From JAJTHB01 sp033763775 (GTDB taxonomy: Bacteria > Pseudomonadota > Alphaproteobacteria > Rickettsiales > SXRF01), in the NCBI GenBank assembly GCA_033763775.1, contig JANRJW010000008.1, positions 62,001-126,000 on the forward strand: a stretch of 64,000 nucleotides of DNA. Reading direction: 5' to 3'. The translations under genes and the position numbers were made by a program. Shown here one piece after another: positions 35,234 to 43,405 of the stretch. The notes under the pieces are model-generated. The model was not told the DNA's origin and made no database searches. It saw only the letters and a list, made by a program, of their open reading frames with translations. Each line of letters begins with the position of its first letter. The first letter of the stretch is position 1.

Positions 35234-36067
35234 TCACATATACCCCTGCTCGCGCAGGCGTTCAAATGCTGTTTCATCCTCATCGCTGCCCATGGGTCTG
35301 CCCGCGCGTTCGGGCTGGAGGGTGCGGTCAAGCTCGGCGATGATGGCTGAAATGCTACTTGCCTCGCTGGCCACCGGCCAGGTGATGCCGCGCTCGCCCA
35401 GCGAACGGAAGCGCATCATCCTGCCGCCAAAATCGCGCCCTTCAAGCTGGTGATAAGGTTTGGCGAAATATAACGATGAAACAGGAATGTTTTCGCGATC
35501 GATATAGCGCCAGATATCCAGCTCCGTCCAGTTAAGCAGCGGGTGAATTCGCAGGCTGCCACCTTCCGGCGGCTGCCAGTTGTGATACCCCCAGAATTCC
35601 GGCGGCTGTTCTTTAACGTGCCAGCTGCCATCGCTTGCGCGCAGCGAGACATGGCGCTCTTTCGCCCGTGTTGGCTCTTCATCGCGGCGAATGCCAGCAA
35701 TCACCGCATTAAAACCATGCGCCTTGACCGCCTCGGCAAGCCCGAGTGTTTTGCGCGCCGCCACACGCGCTGATGCTGGCAGGGTGGGATCCGTATGTTC
35801 CAGCGGCGGGCAGTGCAGCGTCAGCAGCGAGAGGTTCCATTCGTTCTGATAACGCTCTCTGAAGGCATAAACCTCATCAAACTCGAGGCCGGTATCGCAG
35901 TGCAGCACCGGAAACGGCATACTGCCCAGAAATGCTTTGCGCGCCAGATGCACCATCACATTGCTGTCTTTGCCGCACGACCAGAGCATCACCAGCTTCA
36001 GGCCATGCGCCTTAGCCTCGCGCAGCAGGGTAATGGCCTCTGCTTCCAGCTGCGAAAGCCGGTTCAT
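35234..36067 (-). CDS. cysD: Sulfate adenylyltransferase subunit 2 CysD
   Basis: This 277-residue ATP-pyrophosphatase of the PAPS-reductase-like fold activates sulfate as APS together with CysN. Visible are the PP-loop MLWSCGKDSNVMVHLARKAF, FPVLHCDTGLEFDEVYAFR, IAGIRRDEEPTRAKERHVSLR and HPLLNWTELDIWRYIDREN. The last helps distinguish CysD from CysH. No separate PAPS reductase CysH is in the window. It starts within the last codons of cysI (four-base overlap). Confidence 0.93.
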   Translation of the reverse strand: MNRLSQLEAEAITLLREAKAHGLKLVMLWSCGKDSNVMVHLARKAFLGSMPFPVLHCDTGLEFDEVYAFRERYQNEWNLSLLTLHCPPLEHTDPTLPASARVAARKTLGLAEAVKAHGFNAVIAGIRRDEEPTRAKERHVSLRASDGSWHVKEQPPEFWGYHNWQPPEGGSLRIHPLLNWTELDIWRYIDRENIPVSSLYFAKPYHQLEGRDFGGRMMRFRSLGERGITWPVASEASSISAIIAELDRTLQPERAGRPMGSDEDETAFERLREQGYM

Positions 36068-37713
36068 GCCGCGTCCGCAGAAAGTGGCCGGGTGCGATGA
36101 TCGTAATCGCCGAACGATTCGTCTGCCATACGCTCTGCTGACCAGCTGGCAAAAAGCGGCTCCAGCACGGCAGCAAGGTCGCTCAGCGGCAAGCGGCGCG
36201 CCAAAAGCCTATTAATACGGTGCTCCGCTGGGCTGCCGCCAACATAAAGATCGTAAAGACCTGGCGCTACCCCCACCAGCCCGATTTCTGCAAGCCGAGC
36301 CGCCGCGCAGCCTTTATCGCAGCCCGAAACGCTCACCCGCGGCGAGACACCGTGCAGACCGCAGCGCTCCATCACCTGCTCCAGCTCGCCAAGAATAACC
36401 GGCAGCACACGCTCCGATTCTGCTTTTGCATCAAGGCACAGAGGCAGCGCTGCGCAGCCCGTCAAGGTTGATTTCAGGCCACGCCCTTCATGCACCGGCG
36501 CCACGCCATGGCGGCGCAGCTTGTATTCTACCGTGATACGCTCTTCTTCACGAATACCGGCGAGCACCAGATGATTCTGGGGCGTCAGATGCAGCGTCAG
36601 ATCGTGTTCGCTCAATACATCGCCAAGGGCAGTCTGGAGCGCTTCGCCATCATGGTTGGTAATACGGCCAGCAAGCAAAGGCAGCTCAACGGCGCTGGTG
36701 CCATCTGGCCTGAGCTGCCAGCCATAGCTGGGTCGGACGATGTTCGGCTGCCATGATCTTGGCTGCTGCAGCGGCGCCATTAAATAGTGCTGCATGGTCT
36801 GACACATCCACTCGGTGCCCTCACTTCGTATCACCTCGCTGAGGCGACGACGCTCCTGCCCTTCACGCGGGCCATGATCACGCCAGAGTTTGACCAGCGC
36901 TTCGATGGTACGCATCAGCTCTGGGCGCGGAACATACGCAAGCGCTGCGGCCAATGCCGGCGGATCCGCCAGATGACCGCCGACCAGCAGATGATAGCCA
37001 GCAAGCTCAGCACCTGCCGCATCCGCCACCAGCACAATATCTGCGCCCAGCGCAGCGCCCGCGAGATCTCCTGTGGTCATGGCCATAGTGAGCGGTGATG
37101 GCAGATAGCTTCTGCCATAAAGCGGCTCAGGATTGACATCGCCATGATCGCACTCCGGCTCGCCATACCATAATTCGCGATATGCCGTCGTTTTCGGCAG
37201 GCGCAGTGACTCAAGCAATGCGGCATCAGCGGCGATATCGGCTTGCAGCGGATGCTGCCCAAGCTGGGCAGGATGGCTGATCGGCAGCAGCACATCCCCC
37301 GCGGTTGCCAGTGTGGAAAGCCCCAGCTGACCAATCGCGCGAAGCAAGAGCGGCAATGACTGTTTTTTCACATGGTGGAGCATGAGGCAATGGCCGCGAC
37401 TGACGCGTAGTGTGCCATCCCCGAATTCCATGCTCAGCGCATCAAGCCCTAGATACTGATCCCGGTTGATGCTGCCGCCCGGGCAGGCAATGCGCACGCT
37501 GAAGCCATATTCGCGGTCTAGCCCCGCCTGCTGGCGCGCCTCGGCCGTGTCGCGGTGATAGCCAGCGATGACACCATGAAATGCCAGGATTTGTTCAGAT
37601 TCCGGCGTAAAGCGGACGGCCGACATATCGGCCAGCTCGCGCGCAAGCTGGCCGCGCAAATGCCGACTTTCACGCTTGATGCGCTCACGATCCGTCTGTG
37701 TGATGGTTTCCAT
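36064..37713 (-). CDS. cysI: Sulfite reductase hemoprotein subunit, CysI-like
   Basis: 549 residues with the ferredoxin-like/siroheme repeat organisation of nitrite/sulfite reductases. Features include IACPGGSINRDQYLGLDALS, GDGTLRVSRGHCLMLHHV, NPEPLYGRSYLP, and two cysteine pairs for the 4Fe-4S/siroheme centre: TGCAALPLC (Cx5C) and SGCDKGC (Cx3C). Sulfite reductase reduces sulfite to sulfide for cysteine synthesis. It is the first gene of the operon and has no CysJ flavoprotein partner nearby. It is divergent from textbook CysI, so a ferredoxin-type electron donor is plausible. Confidence 0.85.
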   Translation of the reverse strand: METITQTDRERIKRESRHLRGQLARELADMSAVRFTPESEQILAFHGVIAGYHRDTAEARQQAGLDREYGFSVRIACPGGSINRDQYLGLDALSMEFGDGTLRVSRGHCLMLHHVKKQSLPLLLRAIGQLGLSTLATAGDVLLPISHPAQLGQHPLQADIAADAALLESLRLPKTTAYRELWYGEPECDHGDVNPEPLYGRSYLPSPLTMAMTTGDLAGAALGADIVLVADAAGAELAGYHLLVGGHLADPPALAAALAYVPRPELMRTIEALVKLWRDHGPREGQERRRLSEVIRSEGTEWMCQTMQHYLMAPLQQPRSWQPNIVRPSYGWQLRPDGTSAVELPLLAGRITNHDGEALQTALGDVLSEHDLTLHLTPQNHLVLAGIREEERITVEYKLRRHGVAPVHEGRGLKSTLTGCAALPLCLDAKAESERVLPVILGELEQVMERCGLHGVSPRVSVSGCDKGCAAARLAEIGLVGVAPGLYDLYVGGSPAEHRINRLLARRLPLSDLAAVLEPLFASWSAERMADESFGDYDHRTRPLSADAA

Positions 37714-37749
37714 GGGCGCAATGTTAGTCGCTCAGCGCCGGCACGACAA

Positions 37750-38520
37750 CTAAAGAATCGATAGCAAATGAGTGCCCGCGCCCCAGAAGTACTCGGCCAG
37801 CTGCGGCCATGCCACCCCCAAAAACAGCGCCGCTGCCAGCGCCGGGCCAAATGGAAAGAGCTCACCTTTGCCCAGCAGCCGCCATAAGAGCCCGAAAATC
37901 ACCCCAAGCAGGCCGGAGAGAAATAAAAACGGCACCATGGCCAGCGGCATCAGCCACAATCCGGCAATGGCAAGAAACTTCACATCGCCATAACCAAGAC
38001 CCTCCCTGCCACGCACCAGGCGGTAGCCATGATGCAGCATGAGCCCAAGCCCCATGCCGAGCAGAAAACCACCCATCACCTCAAACGGTTCACTGCCCAG
38101 AACGTAATGATAGGCAAGCCCAAGCGGCAGCAGTACAAGATGGATTTCGTCGGGGATGATATAGTGCTCAAGATCAGTGATGATCATGATCAGCAGCGCC
38201 GCCGCCAGCAGCATGATCAGAATGGAAGGCAGCGTCAGGCCATGTATCAGGTAAATACCAAGAAAACTAGCGGCGGTGACTAGCTCGATGATCGGATAGC
38301 GCGCCGAGATTTTGGTTTTGCAATGCCGGCATTTGCCGCCGGAGACAAGCCATGAAACCAGTGGAATTAAATCACGCGCCTTGAGCGCAGTGTTGCAGCT
38401 CGGACAGAAGGAGGGCTTTTTGACCGCATCCATCTCAAGCGGCAGACGGTAGCTCATGCAGGTGATGAAACTGCCAAAGCAAAGACCAAAGACAAGAACA
38501 AATATGAATTCAATAGTCAC
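37750..38520 (-). CDS. pilD: Prepilin leader peptidase/N-methyltransferase PilD
   Basis: This 256-residue polytopic A24 aspartic protease cleaves and N-methylates prepilins at the inner membrane. It has the N-terminal GLCFGSFITCMSYRLP, two CxxC zinc pairs (FCPSCN and CRHCKT), and the catalytic aspartates in ITDLEHYIIPDE and GYGDVKFLA. It processes pilins for the pilus machine encoded at 18-29 kb, although no pilin gene was recognised in this window. Confidence 0.94.
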   Translation of the reverse strand: MTIEFIFVLVFGLCFGSFITCMSYRLPLEMDAVKKPSFCPSCNTALKARDLIPLVSWLVSGGKCRHCKTKISARYPIIELVTAASFLGIYLIHGLTLPSILIMLLAAALLIMIITDLEHYIIPDEIHLVLLPLGLAYHYVLGSEPFEVMGGFLLGMGLGLMLHHGYRLVRGREGLGYGDVKFLAIAGLWLMPLAMVPFLFLSGLLGVIFGLLWRLLGKGELFPFGPALAAALFLGVAWPQLAEYFWGAGTHLLSIL

Positions 38521-38573
38521 TTTATCCCCTGCTGTTCAGATGATGACTATAGCAGTTGACAAATGCGGGTCAA

Positions 38574-38604
38574 ATCGCCGCATGCATGATGCTCTTGCTG
38601 CCAT
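38574..38604. repeat. Copy of the acyl-CoA dehydrogenase gene 3' end
   Basis: Contains GCATGATGCTCTTGCTGCCA, which in reverse complement matches the last codons of the gene ending at 39697 (..GSKSIMQA..). The same tag recurs at 38886-38916 and 39535-39561. Confidence 0.8.
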
Positions 38605-38613
38605 ATACATAAT

Positions 38614-38672
38614 TCCTTCCCCGCTTGCGGGGGAGGTTAGAGCCTGCCCCGGCGAAGGCCGGGGTGGGGGTG
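38614..38672. repeat. GC-rich palindromic intergenic block
   Basis: CCCCGCTTGCGGGG and CCCCGGCGAAGGCCGGGG form two adjacent hairpins joined by AGGTTAGAGCCTG, followed by TGGGGGTGA. Same general style as the CTCTCCCC blocks that follow. Confidence 0.7.
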
Positions 38673-38768
38673 ATAGTCCGGCTATGCTCAGGACACTGGT
38701 TTTGCTGCCATTAGCGCTATCCACCTTGAGCATGCCATATGCGTAGTTGGGATGATGCTGCCGTTCTT

Positions 38769-38882
38769 TCCTCTCCCTCTCCCAAGCGGGGAGAGGGGCG
38801 GGGTGAGGGGGTAGCGATATTACAACTATTTGGAGCTTCCACCCCCTCATCCTAACCTTCTCCCCGCTGGGGAGAAGGGACT
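38769..38882. repeat. Inverted pair of CTCTCCCC/GGGGAGAG blocks
   Basis: 38769-38811 contains CTCTCCCAAGCGGGGAGAG then GGGGTGAGGGGG. 38841-38882 contains the reverse arrangement, CCCCCTCATCCTAACC then TTCTCCCCGCTGGGGAGAA. The two arms face each other and could pair over the 29 bases between. A third related block lies at 39569-39607. Confidence 0.75.
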
Positions 38883-38885
38883 AGA

Positions 38886-38916
38886 GCGCCGCCTGCATGA
38901 TGCTCTTGCTGCCGTT
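38886..38916. repeat. Copy of the acyl-CoA dehydrogenase gene 3' end
   Basis: GCCGCCTGCATGATGCTCTT then GCTGCCGTT matches the 3' end of the gene at 39697-41532 with one or two differences. It lies just downstream of the antitoxin gene stop. Confidence 0.85.
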
Positions 38917-38927
38917 AGTGATGCTCT

Positions 38928-39209
38928 TTATTTAAGCATTCCCGCCGCATATTTATGGATGATGCTGGCGATGAGTGTCTGGTAGGGCAGGCCTTCCATA
39001 TTTGCTTTGAGCTTGATCGCGCGCAAATCCGCCTCCGACAAACGAATACTCACCCGCGCATTTTTCTTGAAATAGTTCTGCGCGGCGGTTTTTGCTTCTT
39101 TCATTCGCCGTTTTACATCGTTAGGGCGGGTGATGTTACCCGCTTCCCATGCGTCTAAAATTTCCTGCTCATACGCATCGAGCTTCACGTCACTTTTTCT
39201 TTTTGCCAT
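38928..39209 (-). CDS. Antitoxin, ribbon-helix-helix (BrnA/CopG-like)
   Basis: This 93-residue protein has a C-terminal ribbon-helix-helix segment (RVSIRLSEADLRAIKLKANMEGLPYQTLIASIIHK), the DNA-binding fold of many type II antitoxins. The N-terminal half is charged and helical and would wrap the toxin. It overlaps the end of the toxin gene by 20 bases and follows it, the toxin-first order seen in BrnT/BrnA pairs. It probably represses its own operon. Embedded in repeat-rich DNA, a usual setting for mobile toxin-antitoxin modules. Confidence 0.8.
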   Translation of the reverse strand: MAKRKSDVKLDAYEQEILDAWEAGNITRPNDVKRRMKEAKTAAQNYFKKNARVSIRLSEADLRAIKLKANMEGLPYQTLIASIIHKYAAGMLK

Positions 39210-39477
39210 ATGTTTTATTAGCCTTTCTATTTTGGAATGCCGTAATCAGATGAATTTTTCCATCTCGGTATTCATGTGGCACCGCCCAGATATACCCCTC
39301 AATATTGATCATATAATACCATTGCTGCGGATACTTTTTTAGATTGGGATGACTGATGACATCTACAATATTGCCCGATTCGAGATAGGTTATGATCTCT
39401 TTAAATCCAATTCCGCGCTCATTTCTGAGTTTATGGTCTTTCTCTTCCGAGAAAGTGTATTCATCTATCATCCTCAT
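39190..39477 (-). CDS. Toxin of a type II toxin-antitoxin pair (BrnT-like)
   Basis: A 95-residue basic protein. The pattern EEKDHKLRNERGIGFKEIITYLESGNIVDVISHPN followed by strands (QWYYMINIEGYIWAVPHEYRDGKIHLITAF) and a lysine-rich tail resembles the BrnT/RelE-fold ribonucleases. Its start region is more A/T-rich than the neighbouring genes, which suggests recent acquisition. The RHH antitoxin follows with overlap. Specific family is uncertain. Confidence 0.72.
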   Translation of the reverse strand: MRMIDEYTFSEEKDHKLRNERGIGFKEIITYLESGNIVDVISHPNLKKYPQQWYYMINIEGYIWAVPHEYRDGKIHLITAFQNRKANKTYGKKKK

Positions 39478-39534
39478 AGGGAGACTATATTATAAACGAG
39501 CATCCATTGTCAATCCAATGGATGACAATTAACC

Positions 39535-39561
39535 CGCCGCCACCATGCTTTTGCTGCCGTT
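39535..39561. repeat. Degenerate copy of the acyl-CoA dehydrogenase gene 3' end
   Basis: CGCCGCCACCATGCTTTTGC followed by TGCCGTT is a diverged version of the tag at 39697-39731. It lies between the toxin gene promoter region and the next palindromic block. Confidence 0.65.
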
Positions 39562-39568
39562 TAATTTT

Positions 39569-39693
39569 CCCTCCCCCTTACAAAGGGAGAGGGTTAGGGT
39601 GAGGGTTTACTACCCCCCCTCACCTCGGTTTGACTAAGCCGTTACTTCGTAACGCCAAGTCAAACCGTCCTCTCCCCTAAAGGGGCGAGGAAA
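39569..39693. repeat. Composite palindromic element downstream of the acyl-CoA dehydrogenase gene
   Basis: The outer blocks are CCCTCCCCCTTACAAAGGGA at the left and TCCTCTCCCCTAAAGGGGCG at the right. Between them is a 10-bp perfect stem, CGGTTTGACT (39626-39635) with AGTCAAACCG (39658-39667), enclosing an inner GTTAC-TTC-GTAAC hairpin. It ends four bases from the gene stop and could act as a transcription terminator. Confidence 0.75.
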
Positions 39694-39696
39694 TTC

Positions 39697-41532
39697 TTAT
39701 ATCGCCGCCTGCATGATGCTCTTGCTACCATTCGTGAGCGAAGCCAGCAAACCAACATTTTGCGGCAGGATACGCTGCATGTAGAAGCGGGCAGTCCCAA
39801 TTTTTCCTTCGTAAAATTCTTTATTGTCATCCTGAGCGGAGCGCAGCGCAGTCGAAGGATCTTTAGATCCCTCGGCTGCGCTCGGGATGACACCTAATTT
39901 TCTAAGCGCAATCTCCGCTTGCCGTGCCCAGATCCACGCCAGCGCGACCTGCGCGAACATGCGCTGATATTCCACTGCCGCGGCGCCGGCCTCGTTCGGG
40001 TCAGCCATGCCGCGTGTCGCGATCCACAGCGTTGCCTGCTGCAAATACCCCAGATGCACATGCAGCGGCTTGGTGAATTCCGCCATCGCCGGGTTGTCTT
40101 TATGTTTCGCCACAAATTCGGTGGCGGGATGGAAGAAGGCGCGCAGGTAGCGGCCGGTATTCATGGCGAGTTTACGGCCGACAAGATCCATCGCCTGCAC
40201 CCCGTTAGTGCCTTCGTAAATCATGGTGATGCGCGCGTCGCGCACATATTGTTCCACACCATATTCGCCGATATAACCATAGCCGCCATAACACTGCACG
40301 GCGAGGCTCGCCATCTCAAAGCCACCATCGGTTAAGTACGATTTGGTGATCGGCGTCATCAGCTGCACAAAATCGTCGCATTCCTGGCGCACTGTTGGGT
40401 CAGGGTGGCGGTGGGCAAGGTCAATTTTCAGCGCCATTTCCATGGCGAGCGCCCTACCCCCTTCGGCAAAGGCTTTCTGGGTGAGCAGCATGCGGCGCAC
40501 ATCAGGATGCACGATAATCGGGTCAGCTGGTTTATCTGGGTGCAGGGCGCCTTTCAGCGCGCGCATCTGCAGGCGTTCTTTCGAGTAAGCCAGCGCGTTC
40601 TGATACGCAATCTCGCCAATGCCAAGCCCCTGCACGCCGACATAAAGCCTCGCGGCGTTCATCATCACAAACATCGCGCGCATGCCCTTGTGTTTTTCGC
40701 CGACCAAGTAGGCCTTCGCGCCGTCATAATTCATCACGCAGGTGGGCGAAGAGTGCAGCCCCATCTTGTGCTCAATCGCCTCGCAGCGAATCTTGTTGCG
40801 CTCACCCAGGCTGCCATCCTCATTCACATGGAATTTCGAGGTCACAAACAGTGAAATGCCCTTGATGCCCGGCGGTGCATCCGGCAGCCGCGCAAGAATC
40901 AGGTGCACAATATTTTCCGTGAGTTCATGTTCGCCGCTGGAGATGAAAATTTTGCCGCCGGTGATGGCGTAAGAACCATCTGGGTTCGGCTCGGCTTTGG
41001 TGCGGATCAAACCTAAATCGGTACCAGCCTGCGGCTCGGTAAGGCACATCACGCCCGACCAGTGGCCGGAGACCATTTTAGGCAAATAGCGTTGTTTCAA
41101 CTCATCGCTGGCATAGCTCATCAGCGCGTTATAAGCACCGTGTGACAGGCCGGGCGTGAGGCCGAACGAGAGGTTCGCCGAGCACACCATCTCCATCAGC
41201 GGCATGTTCAGCACATCAGGCAGCCCCTGCCCGCCATACGCCGGATCGCAGGTAAAGCTTGGCCACCCGCCATCAACATAAGTTTTATATGCTTCTTTGA
41301 AGCCATCCGGCATGGTCACCACGCCGTCGTTGTATTTCAGGCCGATTTTATCGCCCTTCTGGTTCAGCGGAAAAAGCACCTCCTCGCACATCTGCGCCGC
41401 GGCTTCCAGCACGGCGGGCATCATGTCGATGTTCTCAGCCGCAAACCCCTGCACATCAGCATATTGGCGCAGGTTCAAATGCTCATCGATGATAAACTGA
41501 AAATCACGCAGCGGCGCTTTATAGACGGGCAT
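39697..41532 (-). CDS. Acyl-CoA dehydrogenase with repeat-derived insertion
   Basis: A 611-residue FAD-dependent acyl-CoA dehydrogenase of the long form with a C-terminal extra domain. Conserved parts include MCLTEPQAGTDLGLIRTKA, GGKIFISSGEHELTENI, and the C-terminal CYGGYGYIGEYGVEQYVRDARITMIYEGTNGVQAMDLVGRKL, which carries the catalytic-glutamate region. It catalyses the first beta-oxidation step with electrons passed to ETF. Near residues 548-568 the sequence SAAEGSKDPSTALRSAQDD is the translation of a palindromic element at 39826-39891. The gene's 3' end is copied at several places downstream. Confidence 0.9.
   Translation of the reverse strand: MPVYKAPLRDFQFIIDEHLNLRQYADVQGFAAENIDMMPAVLEAAAQMCEEVLFPLNQKGDKIGLKYNDGVVTMPDGFKEAYKTYVDGGWPSFTCDPAYGGQGLPDVLNMPLMEMVCSANLSFGLTPGLSHGAYNALMSYASDELKQRYLPKMVSGHWSGVMCLTEPQAGTDLGLIRTKAEPNPDGSYAITGGKIFISSGEHELTENIVHLILARLPDAPPGIKGISLFVTSKFHVNEDGSLGERNKIRCEAIEHKMGLHSSPTCVMNYDGAKAYLVGEKHKGMRAMFVMMNAARLYVGVQGLGIGEIAYQNALAYSKERLQMRALKGALHPDKPADPIIVHPDVRRMLLTQKAFAEGGRALAMEMALKIDLAHRHPDPTVRQECDDFVQLMTPITKSYLTDGGFEMASLAVQCYGGYGYIGEYGVEQYVRDARITMIYEGTNGVQAMDLVGRKLAMNTGRYLRAFFHPATEFVAKHKDNPAMAEFTKPLHVHLGYLQQATLWIATRGMADPNEAGAAAVEYQRMFAQVALAWIWARQAEIALRKLGVIPSAAEGSKDPSTALRSAQDDNKEFYEGKIGTARFYMQRILPQNVGLLASLTNGSKSIMQAAI
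39826..39891. repeat. Palindromic element inserted in frame in the acyl-CoA dehydrogenase gene
   Basis: The element runs from GTCATCCTGAGCGGAGCG to GCGCTCGGGATGAC with a central GGATCTTTAGATCC palindrome. It is 66 bases (22 codons), so it keeps the frame, and is bounded by the GTCAT/ATGAC ends shared with the intergenic elements. It lies in the C-terminal domain, in what should be a loop. Confidence 0.88.
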
Positions 41533-41727
41533 GGCTTGCTCCTTATTGAGTAAGTCTTCATCTTAGCAGCATCCCGCTAAAGAAGCGTTAATCCTCTGAA
41601 TCATATGACCGAATAGCAGGCATTTGAGACAATTTTAGCGCAAATGTGGCGAAAAATATGACCGTTTTTTAACCAAGGTGTCCTAGAATTAAAATCTGGT
41701 ATCTTGACCATCAGTAGTGGAGGCGCG

Positions 41728-41934
41728 ATGTTTCTGGAAGATTGTGGATTTGAGGTGGTAGTCGTGCAAAGCGGCAGCACCTTCACCGTCTCAGGCAAAG
41801 ATGCCGGATTGCTGCATGCGCGCATCAGCGCCGCATCACCAAAAGCTCAGACGCTTGAAATCGGCCCGCTGGCTGATGGCAGCTTCACCCTGCGCAAACG
41901 CGAAACAGAAAGCGAGCTAAGGGCTACTGGCTGA
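41728..41934 (+). CDS. Small hypothetical protein
   Basis: This 68-residue soluble protein starts at ATG 41728, chosen because TGGAGG lies 5 bases upstream. An open frame to 41704 lacks this. It is predicted mostly beta strand (CGFEVVVVQSGSTFTVSG, then LEIGPLADGSFTLRKRE). No family recognised. It stands alone between the acyl-CoA dehydrogenase gene and the convergent sulfatase-like gene. Confidence 0.5.
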   Translation: MFLEDCGFEVVVVQSGSTFTVSGKDAGLLHARISAASPKAQTLEIGPLADGSFTLRKRETESELRATG

Positions 41935-41947
41935 TCACTTGGCGGTG

Positions 41948-43405
41948 TCAGCGATAGGGTGAATCAGGGTAGCTTTTGATATCATCCATCCTGAAATCTG
42001 CGAAATTGTTTTTCAGCAGGTTAGCGTAGAATGCATCCAACCTGACTGGCTGATCAATGCGCGCTCCCGGCTTTCCGGGAATATGAATAGCAAGAAATGA
42101 CGCACGCCTTGTAAATCGGTTAGCCCACCATACTTTCGATCCGTGATCGCCATGCACAAGAATAACAGCATCTTTGAGCTTTGGATTCTGCCGGATTCTA
42201 TCTACCAGCTCAAATACGGATTGCTTGGCACAGGAAGTTTGCGTGAAATAATTATCAAACGCATGGCGGTTCCATTGATCAAGCGGCAATGGCCGGCAGG
42301 TTTCATCCAGCACATAAGGATGATGAGGCAGCAATAGATGCGCCAGATAGTAAGTGCCACGATGCCCATCGCGAGCAAGACGATCCCCCAGCTCCTGCAT
42401 CACCTGACGCGACACCATAGCGTGAGGCGTAAGGACAAGATCTGGCCATCCAATCTGACGAAGAAGCCACCTGATAGATTTGGATTGCAGCCCGTGCGTA
42501 AACCAGCGGATGGTGACCGCTTTAGCAAGCTGCAAGCGTTCGCGGTAAGAAAGACTTGAAACAAGGCCGCTCACGCTCAGCACATTGTAGGACATTTTTC
42601 TAGCAACTGCTTTGTTTTTTCTTAGGGTTGCGTCGAAATTAACATGGCGTATCTGCGTGACATCCAGCGCGCGCTTTTTTCCTATGGTATCAAGCACACT
42701 GGCATGAGCGAGGCTGGCAAGGCCGCGGTTGGGAGTTGCGCCCCATCTGCCGGCACCCCAGTGAAGCGTGCGCCTGACTTTCTTTGTTCGGTTCACATTA
42801 AACAATCGTGCCAGCGAGAATACAGTCTGGTTGTCCGCGGTATAGGCTTTTGAAAACACAATAAACCCGCGGCGCACATAATCTTCTTCAAATTTTTCCA
42901 GCGCCTCCTGCGCTACCTTGCTGCGCGGAATGGCTGACATGCTGCCATGCTCATCCATGATTAAATGCACCACCGCAGGCAGATTGGAGCGCTTCACGGT
43001 CTGCTCCTTCAGGTCAAGTACATGCCCCGGCGTCATGATGGCTGCCGCAAATACCTGCGACCAGGCCACCAATCCAGCCAATATAAGCGCCTTGCTGAAA
43101 TGCCGCCATGCCAGCCATGATAATCCCAGCGCGATTAGCGGCGGAGTCATCATTAATAGCGTGTTTTTCAGCCAGATAGTTTCATAATATATCATGGTGG
43201 GTAGCAGCACCAACAAGACGAGTAGCACGCAGCGCGCCAGTTGCATGCGCATCATCCATGTACAGGCTGCCCCAGCCAGCAAGCTGGCAAGGAGCACTGT
43301 CAGATATTCCAGCTGGTCTGGCGTATAGCCGACATTTGAAAGTGCAGGCAGAAGCAGCGCCGCCATCACACCCGTCCATAGGCACAGCCTCATGATCGTG
43401 TTCAT
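41948..43405 (-). CDS. Membrane-anchored sulfatase-like protein
   Basis: 485 residues: four to five N-terminal membrane helices (about 1-130) and an extracytoplasmic alkaline-phosphatase/sulfatase-fold domain. Metal-site motifs are HLIMDEHGSMSAIP near residue 148 and ILVHGDHGSKVWW near 418. A candidate nucleophile lies in AYTADNQTVFSL. This plan matches phosphoethanolamine/phosphoglycerol transferases of the envelope, but the substrate is unknown. Four-base overlap with the upstream methyltransferase gene shows operon membership. Confidence 0.75.
   Translation of the reverse strand: MNTIMRLCLWTGVMAALLLPALSNVGYTPDQLEYLTVLLASLLAGAACTWMMRMQLARCVLLVLLVLLPTMIYYETIWLKNTLLMMTPPLIALGLSWLAWRHFSKALILAGLVAWSQVFAAAIMTPGHVLDLKEQTVKRSNLPAVVHLIMDEHGSMSAIPRSKVAQEALEKFEEDYVRRGFIVFSKAYTADNQTVFSLARLFNVNRTKKVRRTLHWGAGRWGATPNRGLASLAHASVLDTIGKKRALDVTQIRHVNFDATLRKNKAVARKMSYNVLSVSGLVSSLSYRERLQLAKAVTIRWFTHGLQSKSIRWLLRQIGWPDLVLTPHAMVSRQVMQELGDRLARDGHRGTYYLAHLLLPHHPYVLDETCRPLPLDQWNRHAFDNYFTQTSCAKQSVFELVDRIRQNPKLKDAVILVHGDHGSKVWWANRFTRRASFLAIHIPGKPGARIDQPVRLDAFYANLLKNNFADFRMDDIKSYPDSPYR

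Larger units (their letters stand above)
38521..38927. other. 407-base gene-free stretch built of repeats
   Basis: No supported gene. From left to right it holds a copy of the acyl-CoA dehydrogenase 3' end (38574-38604), a CCCCGC/GCGGGG palindromic block (38614-38672), partial copies of TTGCTGCC (near 38702 and 38755), two oppositely oriented CTCTCCCC/GGGGAGAG blocks (38769-38811 and 38841-38882) and another acyl-CoA dehydrogenase 3'-end copy (38886-38916). Frames open through it are composed of repeat translation. Confidence 0.8.

Noticed and set aside
38536..38850. Open frame of about 100 codons through the 38.5-38.9 kb gap
   Set aside because: It is the translation of palindromic blocks and tags, with no start signal.
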